In this document: one piece after another, positions 56,810 through 64,000 of the stretch
Layout of the letters: each line of letters starts with the position of its first letter
Position numbering within the stretch: position 1 is the stretch's first letter
NCBI GenBank assembly: GCA_023382975.1
Contig: JAHDXO010000036.1
Span: forward strand, 24,618-88,617
Reading direction: 5' to 3'
From: Pirellulaceae bacterium
GTDB taxonomy: Bacteria > Planctomycetota > Planctomycetia > Pirellulales > Pirellulaceae
DNA: 64,000 nt
Translations under genes and position numbers: made by a program
Notes under the pieces: model-generated
What the model saw: the letters and a program-made list of their open reading frames with translations, nothing else
What the model was told of the DNA's origin: nothing
Databases searched by the model: none

Positions 56810-56937
56810 GCCCCCGCCGAGCTTGCTCGGTGGAGCGCATGATTCTGCACTACAGCCGCCCCGCCCATCTGCCCGCTCGCTCCTCTTTCCGCCCCCACCG
56901 AGCTTGCTCGGTGGAGCGCATGATTATGCACTACCGA
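56810..56937. repeat. REP palindrome array A, two units 3' of the transposase
   Basis: Two units with the core CACCGAGCTTGCTCGGTG or a close variant, each followed by GAGCGCATGATTNTGCACTAC, lie at about 56810-56853 and 56891-56934. The stop codon of the transposase is within the second unit. Before them (56733-56760) GTTGTCA is repeated in tandem. Confidence 0.9.
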
Positions 56938-57713
56938 GGGATGACTCCCAGATCGTATTCGCTGAACCCGCCAACATAGTAGCTGAACCGGAACACGGAT
57001 TTCATCCCACAGGCGTAGGCCAAGTTGTTCAAGTACCCGAGCGCGACCTGCTCCGGCGATTCTTCCAGATGGCAGCCCAGCGTCAGGTGGATGTGATCGG
57101 GGACGATCGCGGCGCGGGACAGCCGATGCCTCTTGCCGTCGGCCGCTCGACAAATCATATCGCGCATCCCCGCCAAAACCTCGTCGCGGATTTCCCGGTA
57201 TCGTTCCTCGTGAACGATCACGATGTGCAGATTGTACCAATAAACCGCGTGGGACGTCTGCCGAGGTTGCGACAAGTCGACTTCCGGACGCTCGATCTGG
57301 TACTCGGCCAATCGCTGCTGGACGCGTGGGTCGGCCATCGGGTGGTGGCCGAGTTGGCCCGCCAGATACTGCGCGAGTTTCTCCCGTCGCGTCGAGCCGA
57401 TGCTGCGCAGCGAGTAGTTTCGCCGAAAGGGCTTGGGCAGTGTGCTGTGCAGCAGGTGCTGCAGTCTGCCTTTTATGCGCTGTGCGATCAGCAGCGGCGC
57501 GACCGAGGGCCGAGTGCTGATCAGAAATTGGCTGACGTTCGGCTCCTGGAACTCGTGCTGCAGAATGCGGATGCCGTCCGGTTCGTTGAGTTCCGTGAGT
57601 TCTTCTAGCCAAGCGAAATCCGGCGGCCGAGTTCGCCAGAAGACGCCGTACGACCAGTCCAACTGATACGCGACTTTCGGGCAGGCATCGGGGGTGTAGA
57701 TGGGTGTCGCCAT
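56931..57713 (-). CDS. REP-associated tyrosine transposase (RAYT, IS200/IS605-like Y1 family)
   Basis: The protein has 260 residues from ATG 57713; the open frame upstream runs through a repeat. The Y1 single-strand transposase signature is present: the HUH metal site in VPDHIHLTLG, preceded by YWYNLHIVIVHEERYREI, and a C-terminal helix with LNNLAYACGMKSVF and FSYYVGG holding candidate catalytic tyrosines. It is bracketed directly by REP palindromes: its stop lies in one and its start follows another. RAYTs are domesticated transposases that recognise and spread such palindromes. The length and the uninterrupted frame suggest it is intact. Confidence 0.85.
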   Translation of the reverse strand: MATPIYTPDACPKVAYQLDWSYGVFWRTRPPDFAWLEELTELNEPDGIRILQHEFQEPNVSQFLISTRPSVAPLLIAQRIKGRLQHLLHSTLPKPFRRNYSLRSIGSTRREKLAQYLAGQLGHHPMADPRVQQRLAEYQIERPEVDLSQPRQTSHAVYWYNLHIVIVHEERYREIRDEVLAGMRDMICRAADGKRHRLSRAAIVPDHIHLTLGCHLEESPEQVALGYLNNLAYACGMKSVFRFSYYVGGFSEYDLGVIPR

Positions 57714-57970
57714 AGTGCAAAGTGTAGAATCACGGGCTCCACCGAGCAAGCTCGGCGGGGGCCGGAGAGGTGCGGGGGCGCGGGTGCCGTAGTGCAGAAT
57801 CACGGGCTCCACCGAGCAAGCTCGGTAGGGGCCGGAATCGAGCAGGGCAGGGGACCGGGGGCCGGGTACATCTCCGCCGAGCTTGCTCGGTGGGATGACG
57901 ATTCTGCACTAGCACGCCGCCCTCCACATCCCCTTTCCCCCGCGCCGCCGAGCTTCCTCGGCGGGGCGTG
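57714..57970. repeat. REP palindrome array B, four units 5' of the transposase
   Basis: Units at about 57714-57765, 57790-57836, 57871-57916 and 57941-57970 share the palindromic core CCGAGCAAGCTCGG, with a leading AGTGCAGAATCACGGGCTCC arm or its inverse. Neighbouring units alternate in orientation, as in BIME-type REP pairs. About 57780-57966 is nearly identical to 63720-63906 in array C. Confidence 0.92.
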
Positions 57971-57977
57971 TGGTCGA

Positions 57978-58322
57978 TCAACTTGGGCTGGCTTCTCGTA
58001 TGGCTTGGGCTAGGGAGTCGAGGAATTGCTGCAGGTCCGGGGGGAGCGAGGCGGGCGTGGGAGGGAGTTGGCCGGCGGCTAGATGGCGGAGGTGGGCGAC
58101 GAAGTCGGGCAGCGGGGCGGGGTACTGGTCCAGCGTGGCCAGATTCTCTTCCACGGCGGGATCGAGGTCTCGCGGGTGGGCTTGGCCGAAGCCGGCTTGG
58201 GCGCAGGCGAGGGCGAGGTGCTGGACGGCTTGCTGCATCTGGGCGGGCAGGCCCTCGCCGCCGCGGCGTTCGAGTTCTTCGAGCAGGTCATCGCGCTGCT
58301 TCGCCCACGCGGCGGCGGCTAA
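57978..58322 (-). pseudogene. Truncated C-terminal remnant of a CHAT/TPR paralogue
   Basis: From about 58322 the minus strand reads AAAAWAKQRDDLLEELERRG, LPAQMQQAVQHLALACAQAG, LDQYPAPLPDFVAHLRHLAA and FLDSLAQAIREASPS. The C-terminus of the full-length CHAT-TIR protein has nearly the same text (AAAAWARKRDDLLAELKRR and LDQYPAPFPDFVAFLRQLA). The remnant begins abruptly at the stop codon of the 187-residue gene, without its own start. It is therefore the tail of a second gene copy whose front was lost, or the original tail displaced by insertion of the 187-residue gene and new copy. Confidence 0.85.
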
Positions 58323-58882
58323 CGTGAAATCTGTTTCTTGTAGTAAGCCTCCTCAATGTCGCCAGTGTGAGGGTTCACCTGTTTTGAATACGCTGACAAG
58401 GTTTTTCGTTCGCCAGGCAGTTCAGTCGCGAGGATCCAATAGATGCTCTCTCCAGATCTTCGTGCCGCGAACGCGATTTCTGTGAAGTCTTGGGCGTCCT
58501 CGTTGTTCTGTACGCGACCTTCGGGTGTGATCGCATAGTCAAGGAGTTCGAATTGCATCCCTGACACTGGAGTGATCGCTTGCTGATGCTGTGGTACCTC
58601 CTGGCACGCGTGCTTGCCCAGGACATAGTCGCCGATCTTCTCGCCGACTTTCTCACCAAACTTCTTGCACGCAGCCCCGAAAACGTGGACGAACACGAAT
58701 CCAAGACCACTGGCGACCAAGAGAGATACCGTAATGATCGTTGATCCGTCTTGGAAAGTAATGCCTTCGACGTCCAGCCCCTTGTCTGTCAACGCTTCGC
58801 GAATCCTCTGTTCGCACTCTTTTTTCTCTACATCGTTCATCGCGGCTTCGGTTTCTAGTCTGATTTCAACTCTGTCGTTCAT
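58319..58882 (-). CDS. Hypothetical protein with one hydrophobic segment, coupled to the CHAT-TIR gene
   Basis: The protein has 187 residues. Its ATG overlaps the stop of the CHAT-TIR-NB-ARC-TPR gene (ATGA), so translation is probably coupled. The N-terminus is charged (EIRLETEAAMNDVEKKECEQ). A hydrophobic stretch at about residues 50-72 (ITVSLLVASGLGFVFVHVFG) could be a membrane helix, followed by an amphipathic KKFGEKVGEKIGDYVL. The C-terminal half is a soluble alpha/beta-like region (SIYWILATELPGERKTLSAY). I do not recognise the family. A membrane effector, protease substrate or immunity partner is possible; nothing proves it. Its stop lies exactly at the junction with the paralogue remnant. 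Confidence 0.8.
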   Translation of the reverse strand: MNDRVEIRLETEAAMNDVEKKECEQRIREALTDKGLDVEGITFQDGSTIITVSLLVASGLGFVFVHVFGAACKKFGEKVGEKIGDYVLGKHACQEVPQHQQAITPVSGMQFELLDYAITPEGRVQNNEDAQDFTEIAFAARRSGESIYWILATELPGERKTLSAYSKQVNPHTGDIEEAYYKKQISR

Positions 58883-61800
58883 GGTCTCGATCTCCTTGTT
58901 ATTGACCGTGGTTTCGAAACACCGTGATCGTGTGTGGCATCAGATTCTCGGATCGCTCGGCCAAGGGCTTCCAAGAATTGCGTAAGCTCAGTCGGCAACG
59001 AGGCAGGAACAGGTGGGAGTTCACCAGTGGCGAGTTGGCGGAGGAAGGCGACGAAGTCGGGGAATGGAGCAGGGTACTGGTCGAGTGTCGCGAGGGCTTC
59101 TTCTTCGGCGGGGCCGAGTTCGTCGCCGCTGAAGCCGGCTTGGGCACAGGCGAGGGCGAGTTGCTGGAGGGCCTGCTGCATCTGGGCGGGCAGGCTACCG
59201 CCGCCGGCGCGGCGTTTGAGTTCGGCGAGCAGGTCATCGCGCTTCCGGGCCCACGCGGCGGCGGCACGGCTATCGCCGCGGGCCTGGGCCATCTCGGAGA
59301 GGGTGTGGTAGTCCCTCCAGGCCTCTTTGAGGCCGAGGGATTCGCGGATCTCGCGGGCGGCGTGGGCGTGGCGCTCGGCGGCGTCGAGGTCGCCGAGGCG
59401 GAGGTGGATTTGGGCGAGTTGGCCCAACGAATCGGCTTCGCTGGGTTTGTTGTTGAGAGCTTGCTTGATCCGCAGGCTTTCCTCCACGGAGCGGAGGGCG
59501 GCCTCGAAGTGTTGCCGCGCGGCCGGCTCGTCGCCCCGTTCGCGGGCGGCTTCGCCTTCCTGTTGGCAGACGTTTCCAATGTTTTGCGCAGCCTGGCCGA
59601 GGCCGGGCTGATCCCGGAGTTCCACGGCCAACTCGCGGGATTTTCGAAACCAAGCCCGCGCTGCGGCCAAGCGTCCTGCTTTTGCCTCGGCCACGCCGAG
59701 GAGATTGTAGGTCTTCATTACAGCGTCCGTGTCGCCCGCCTCCTGAAAACGCTGGAGCGCCTGCTGGTACAGACGAGTGGCGAGGTCGAGTTGGTTGCGC
59801 TCATCGGCAAGGACGCCCTGATGCTGGAGGGTCGTTCCCTCCAGTCCGATGTCGCCGGCTTGGCGGGCGGCGGCCAGCGCCAGGTCGTAGCGGGCATCGG
59901 CCTGGTCGTAGCGGCCCGCAGCCATGAGGATCTCGGCGCATTGGCCGTGGCCAACCGCGACCTGACTGTAACGCCCTAGCTTCTCTTGAATACCCAACGC
60001 CTTTTCCGCCTCGGCCAGAGCTTCATCATGCTGGCCGACACCGCTCAACGCATTGGCCAGATCGCCCATCGTGGCGGCGAGGTTGCCTAGTTCGGTCGCG
60101 GCTCTGACGTGGTCGGGCGTGGCCAGCAGTTCTTCCCAAGGCCGGCCCTCGGCACGTTCCACCAGAGCCCGCCAGTGGCCGATCGCCTCCCACAGGATCG
60201 GAATGGCTTGCGAGGAAGCGCCGACATAATGCAGCAGTTTGCCCAACGTCCCGACCGCCGTTGCCAACTGAAACGCAGGATCGAACTCCGTGGTGTGGCG
60301 GAGGCGTTCGACGAGGGTCTGGAGCTTGTCCACCGCGCCTTGCGGATCGCCCTGGGTGAAGAGCGTCCAGGCGTGCCGCCGCTCATAAGCGGCGGTTTCT
60401 GCCGTGAAACCTGCTCCGCTCACCGCGTCCCGGAGCCACTGGACCCAGGCATCGCGCTGGCGGAGGCGTCCGGACATTTCCAGATAGATTCGAAATGTGT
60501 CCCCCAGCGCCGCGGCGGCTTGGTGCTGATCGTCGTCCGCGGCCCAACGGACGGCCGTGCGGTAGTTGGCCTCCTCGCGGTCCAGGATCTCCAGAGCGGC
60601 GCGCGATTGCGAGCCGCGCAGCGCCTGGTGCAACGCCTGCATCAGGGCCAGGTAGACGCCGATGAACCGCTGCCGCGTCTCCGGCTGTTCCGACAGGTGG
60701 CTGTCGGCCGAGGCGATGGCCAGCGTTGGGTGGAAGCGCAGGAAGGGGCGGTCGCCGATTTGAAGGTTGTCCTCCACCCGCAGCAGGGCGATCGCTTGCA
60801 ACTCGGCACGGATCGAATCCCAGGCCGCGGGCTCGATCTGGCTCATGTTAAGGAGATTGATCTCGAACACGCCGCCGCTGAACAGGCCGAGCCAGGGGAG
60901 GGCGGCGCGGGCGGCGGGGCTGAGGTGGCGGCGAGAGAACTCCAACGAGGCGAGCAGCGATCGGTTGCGGTCCTCGTCCGCCGTCTGCTGGAATTGGTCC
61001 AGCAGCTTGGCAAAGTCTGCTCGAATCGCCTCGGGGGTGAGCGTGCGCAGATGCGGGCCGACCAGTTCGAGCGACAGCGGATGGTCGGCCAGATCGCGCA
61101 GCAGCGGATCGAGTTGGTCCTTGGTCAGCCGGGGATCGTCCAGCGACAAGCCGTCGCGTTCCAGAATGCGATGCAGCAGCCACAGGCTGTCCGGCCGGGC
61201 CAGTCCGTGCAGCTCGTGCCGCAGCGCGCCGGGCAAGCCGGTCTCGCCGGGCCGGCAGGTGACCAGCAGACAGCCGCGCCCGGACCCCGTGGTCAGATCG
61301 TGAAACAGATCGGCCAAACGGCGCCGCTCGTCGTCGGTGTAGGGACTGGCGTCGTTTAACCGCGACCCAGCGGGGAGCGCGTCTTCGTTTAACCGCGACC
61401 CAACGGGGAGCGCGTCTTCGTTTAACTGCGACCCAACGGGGAGCGCGTCTTCGTTTAACCCAGAGCCAACGGCGACGGCGGGAAGGGGGACGGTGCCGCC
61501 ATCGGTAGGTCCCGCGCTCCCAGTTGGGTCGCGGTTAAACGAGGGATCGGGACGGGTCTGGAGACCCATCCTACTGAACTGCGGCAGGACGCTTTCGTAG
61601 TTGTCCCAGACCATCAGCACGTCGCGCTCTTGAAAGAACTCGATGGCTCGGCGGCGCTGCTCGGCGGCCGGACGCTGGTCGAACTTCGGTCCTTCGATGT
61701 AGCCGCCCAGTACCTGGACCACGCGGTCGGCGCCGGCGAACTGTTCGAAGCTCAGGAAGCAGGCGCCGTCGCGGAACAGACCGCTGCGCGTCCACCAGTC

Positions 61801-63567
61801 GGCGGCTTCGGTGGCCAGCGCGGTCTTGCCCATGCCGCCCATCGCGTGCAGCACGATGCCGCGGTGCCGGCGGAACTGACGTTCCAGTTCGTACAGTTCG
61901 CGCGCCCGGCCCTGGAACCCGTACTGCGGCGGGCGCGGGAAGCCGCCGGGCTGGCCACGCTCCGCAGGCGGGCGGAACCCGCGCCGGCGCCGCGCGTCCT
62001 CGGCATCGCCCGAGCGGATGTAGGCCGCCAACCGAGCCATGTTCTCGGCGTCCTGATCCGGGTCCAGCAGATCGATCCACAGCAGTTCCTCCAGCCCGGG
62101 CGGCAGATCCAACGGTTCCAGCCGCAACGGGATGATGCGGTCGTTCTGCTGGTTGTATTGCCGAGCCCGGTCGATTTCCCACTCGACCCACTTGGATCGC
62201 AGTGCGTCGGGCGAGACCGCGACGACGGTGAAGCGGCTGTTCTTGATCCCGCGGTCGCATTGCTGCTCGAGCGTGCCGGGCTCCATCTCCCAGACATCGA
62301 ACCACACGCGCAGACCGTGCTGTTCCACCAGCAGCCGGGCCAGCGCCTCGACGCGCGGCTTGTTGTTTTTGTTGTGGCTGAGGAACACGTCGTACTGCCG
62401 CACCGGTTGCGCCGCGGCAGCGGCGGGCGGAAACAGGGGCTGGTCCGGCCCGCGCTGGTACAGGTGCGGCAGGAACCAGTCTTCCAAGGCGATGGTGCGG
62501 CCTTGCGGGCCGGTTTCGATCCAGCGGGCATCGGTCGAGACCAGCGCGCTGCGGCCCTGGGCGACGGCATGCCCGATCGTCGTGCCGCGGACCAGTTCGC
62601 GGTAGAAGCGGTCCAACAGGATCCGAGCCGCCTCGACATGCACCGCATGGCCCATCGAGAGCACGCTGCCGACGCCCGCTTGAATCAGCCGCGGAGCGAC
62701 CGACCGAAAGACGGCGGTCTTGCCCACGGTGGCGCTGCGGCAGGCTTCCAGCACGACCAGCGGGATCTGATGCTGGGCCAGCAGATTGCCCAGCCGGTCG
62801 GCCCGCACCAGGTCGGTCTGCGAAGCGCCCGAGCCGTCGTCGGGTTTCTCGAAGCACAGGGCGCCGATCTGGGCTTCCGGCAGGAACGTGCCGTGGCCGT
62901 CGAAATGGACCACGTGGTACGGCTGGTCGCCAGCTTGCCCGTCGCGGAGCATCTCCTCCATACGGGCCAAAGTGGGCGGCCGGCAGAAGTCGATCCGCAC
63001 GCTGGCCCCGAGCGGATCGAGCGCGGCCAGCAGCGACTTGGTGGTCATCCGCGGGTCGATGAAGCCCGTATCGGCCGGACGGCTGACGACGTACAGGATT
63101 CGCAGCGGCAACTGGACGGGCCGAGGCTGGGTTTCCTCCGGCAGGTCCAATTGCCGCCGCACCGAGACCCGCTGGGCCAGGCTGCCGGCGCCGTCGGCCA
63201 GCAGTTCCCAGGGCAACCGCAGCAGGGCGGATTGGTCGGTGGCGATGGTCAGCTCGCGCGGTTCCGGGCTGGCGAGCAATTGCTCGAGCAAGGCGCGGTT
63301 CTCGGAGGCCGCAAACAGCGCGTCGTACAGCCGGCGGCCCCACTGGTGCAGTTGCTGCTCGATGCCTTCCGCCCGTTTGACCGCTCCGCCGTCGGGCAGG
63401 TCCATGTATTCTTCGAGATACCAGCGCAGGTTCTCGTAGTCGTCGTCCGCCAGGAATGGCGTGAAGTCGCCCGTGACGCCCCGCGCGTTTCCCGCCGCGT
63501 CGGTCAACAGCAGATCAAAGCGGCCGTCGGCAGACGGACGGAAGCGCACACGGATTTCCTGCAACAT
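58879..63567 (-). CDS. CHAT protease - TIR - NB-ARC NTPase - TPR protein
   Basis: The protein has 1562 residues from ATG 63567. A CHAT caspase-like domain (about 60-375) has His225 in HFDGHGTF and Cys276 in VVLEACRSA. A TIR domain (about 388-520) starts with QYDVFLSHNKNN and has SKWVEWEID, where Glu462 or Glu464 would be the NADase glutamate. An NB-ARC-type STAND NTPase follows, with GGMGKT at 577-582 and VLMVWDN near 650, then an insertion at about 676-739 coded by repeats, then LLVTCRPGE. TPR repeats fill about 1000-1480. Both a protease and a TIR effector sit on one sensor chain. Its stop overlaps the start of the 187-residue gene. Defence or programmed death is the likely role. Confidence 0.9.
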   Translation of the reverse strand: MLQEIRVRFRPSADGRFDLLLTDAAGNARGVTGDFTPFLADDDYENLRWYLEEYMDLPDGGAVKRAEGIEQQLHQWGRRLYDALFAASENRALLEQLLASPEPRELTIATDQSALLRLPWELLADGAGSLAQRVSVRRQLDLPEETQPRPVQLPLRILYVVSRPADTGFIDPRMTTKSLLAALDPLGASVRIDFCRPPTLARMEEMLRDGQAGDQPYHVVHFDGHGTFLPEAQIGALCFEKPDDGSGASQTDLVRADRLGNLLAQHQIPLVVLEACRSATVGKTAVFRSVAPRLIQAGVGSVLSMGHAVHVEAARILLDRFYRELVRGTTIGHAVAQGRSALVSTDARWIETGPQGRTIALEDWFLPHLYQRGPDQPLFPPAAAAAQPVRQYDVFLSHNKNNKPRVEALARLLVEQHGLRVWFDVWEMEPGTLEQQCDRGIKNSRFTVVAVSPDALRSKWVEWEIDRARQYNQQNDRIIPLRLEPLDLPPGLEELLWIDLLDPDQDAENMARLAAYIRSGDAEDARRRRGFRPPAERGQPGGFPRPPQYGFQGRARELYELERQFRRHRGIVLHAMGGMGKTALATEAADWWTRSGLFRDGACFLSFEQFAGADRVVQVLGGYIEGPKFDQRPAAEQRRRAIEFFQERDVLMVWDNYESVLPQFSRMGLQTRPDPSFNRDPTGSAGPTDGGTVPLPAVAVGSGLNEDALPVGSQLNEDALPVGSRLNEDALPAGSRLNDASPYTDDERRRLADLFHDLTTGSGRGCLLVTCRPGETGLPGALRHELHGLARPDSLWLLHRILERDGLSLDDPRLTKDQLDPLLRDLADHPLSLELVGPHLRTLTPEAIRADFAKLLDQFQQTADEDRNRSLLASLEFSRRHLSPAARAALPWLGLFSGGVFEINLLNMSQIEPAAWDSIRAELQAIALLRVEDNLQIGDRPFLRFHPTLAIASADSHLSEQPETRQRFIGVYLALMQALHQALRGSQSRAALEILDREEANYRTAVRWAADDDQHQAAAALGDTFRIYLEMSGRLRQRDAWVQWLRDAVSGAGFTAETAAYERRHAWTLFTQGDPQGAVDKLQTLVERLRHTTEFDPAFQLATAVGTLGKLLHYVGASSQAIPILWEAIGHWRALVERAEGRPWEELLATPDHVRAATELGNLAATMGDLANALSGVGQHDEALAEAEKALGIQEKLGRYSQVAVGHGQCAEILMAAGRYDQADARYDLALAAARQAGDIGLEGTTLQHQGVLADERNQLDLATRLYQQALQRFQEAGDTDAVMKTYNLLGVAEAKAGRLAAARAWFRKSRELAVELRDQPGLGQAAQNIGNVCQQEGEAARERGDEPAARQHFEAALRSVEESLRIKQALNNKPSEADSLGQLAQIHLRLGDLDAAERHAHAAREIRESLGLKEAWRDYHTLSEMAQARGDSRAAAAWARKRDDLLAELKRRAGGGSLPAQMQQALQQLALACAQAGFSGDELGPAEEEALATLDQYPAPFPDFVAFLRQLATGELPPVPASLPTELTQFLEALGRAIRESDATHDHGVSKPRSITRRSRP
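61353..61541 (-). repeat. 33-bp tandem repeats with a facing inverted copy inside the CHAT-TIR gene
   Basis: Three nearly identical 33-base units lie at 61353-61385, 61386-61418 and 61419-61451, with a decayed fourth to about 61484. Each codes for the 11-residue unit RLNEDALPVGS. An inverted copy of the core (GTTTAACCGCGACCCAAC) lies at 61514-61541. The next bases (61555-61575) form a further small palindrome (GGTCTGGAGACC). The units stay in frame with the NTPase domain. Confidence 0.92.
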
Positions 63568-63659
63568 GATGCACGGTCCTTCTGGGCAGTGATGGCTGGC
63601 CAACAACGGACCATGTTAGCGGACCTCGGTCAAGATGGCGAGACTCGCAGATTTTCGCC

Positions 63660-64000
63660 GTAGTGCAGAATCATGGGCTCCACCGAGCAAGCTCGGTAGG
63701 GGCCGAATGCGAGCGGGGTTGGGGGGCAGTAGTGCAGAATCACGGGCTCCACCGAGCAAGCTCGGTAGGGGCCGGAGGCGAGCGGGGCAGGGGACCGGGG
63801 GCCGGGCACATCTCCGCCGAGCTTGCTCGGTGGGATGACGATTTTGCACTAGCACGCGGCCCTCCACATCCCCTTTCCCCCCGCGCCGCCGAGCTTGCTC
63901 GGCGGGGCCGGAATCGAGCGGGGCAGGGGACCGGGGGCCGGGCACATCTCCGCCGAGCTTGCTCGGTGGGATGACGATTTTGCACTAGCACGCGGCCCTC
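63660..64000. repeat. REP palindrome array C, five units, running off the window
   Basis: Units at about 63660-63706, 63730-63776, 63809-63855, 63881-63915 and 63949-64000 share the core of arrays A and B. About 63720-63906 is nearly identical to 57780-57966. The segment 63910-64000 repeats 63777-63863 almost exactly, so part of the array was duplicated recently. The array continues past the window. Confidence 0.92.

Noticed and set aside
58319..58882. Bacterial gasdermin
   Set aside because: Length, hydrophobic pattern and sequence do not match gasdermins; only the genomic arrangement beside a caspase-like protease is similar.
61630..63663. 677-codon open frame on the plus strand
   Set aside because: It is antisense to the CHAT-TIR gene, where domains and catalytic residues are clear; long antisense frames are expected at this G+C content.
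56810..64000. CRISPR array at the repeated palindromes
   Set aside because: Units alternate in orientation, spacers are themselves repeated, and a RAYT transposase is present; this is REP structure.

Overview
This window looks like chromosomal DNA from a planctomycete, probably a Pirellulales-type marine or freshwater heterotroph. The evidence is two DUF1559 pseudopilin-like proteins with the FTLVELLVVIAIIGILVALLLP head, many Tat-exported Gfo/Idh/MocA and other enzymes, a XylR-type LacI-like/AraC regulator, DUF4058, DUF6807 and PcRGLX/YetA-like proteins, high G+C and loose gene packing. No rRNA, tRNA or CRISPR array was seen.

Layout. 1-7851: the 3' end of a GH42-like glycosidase, a decayed DUF2357 nuclease gene, a DUF4160 pair, a large exported polysaccharide-lyase-like protein, DUF4058 and an HD phosphohydrolase. 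7918-18057: a signalling island. A leftward run (response regulator, STAS, BON, STAS, receiver lacking its Asp, FHA) diverges from a rightward CheB-CheR-PAS fusion, a large PAS/GAF histidine kinase carrying a (GAC)17 poly-threonine microsatellite, and its NarL-type regulator. 18065-24352: a two-HKD phospholipase D-like protein, an endonuclease/exonuclease/phosphatase (EEP) protein with two CBM21-like domains, a Tat oxidoreductase, and a second EEP protein with a small partner. 24398-29781: cupin and exported beta-propeller proteins. 30012-34181: a CHAT-NB-ARC-TPR protein. 34415-46922: two parallel triads (DUF1559 protein, lipoprotein, Tat enzyme) around a sugar-catabolism cluster with a XylR-type regulator and a cysteine synthase. 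47280-50621: a pectate-lyase-like protein and an Xaa-Pro peptidase. 50618-56720: a six-gene, mostly overlapping leftward operon that encodes a complete trans-4-hydroxy-L-proline catabolic route. Together with the neighbouring Xaa-Pro peptidase it suggests use of collagen-like or hydroxyproline-rich peptides.

56810-64000: a mobile and defence-like region. A REP-associated tyrosine transposase (RAYT) sits inside arrays of its likely REP palindromes. Next come a truncated tail of a CHAT/TPR paralogue, a 187-residue protein with one hydrophobic segment, and a 1562-residue CHAT-TIR-NB-ARC-TPR protein whose stop overlaps the start of the 187-residue gene (ATGA). Near-identical REP arrays bracket this module. 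Both large CHAT proteins carry palindromic repeat DNA inserted in frame inside the coding sequence.

The best candidate for an undescribed system is this last module: one polypeptide with a caspase-like protease, a TIR domain, a STAND NTPase and TPR sensor repeats, translationally coupled to a small putative membrane protein that could be its effector or substrate. That role is inference; the domains and the coupling are visible.
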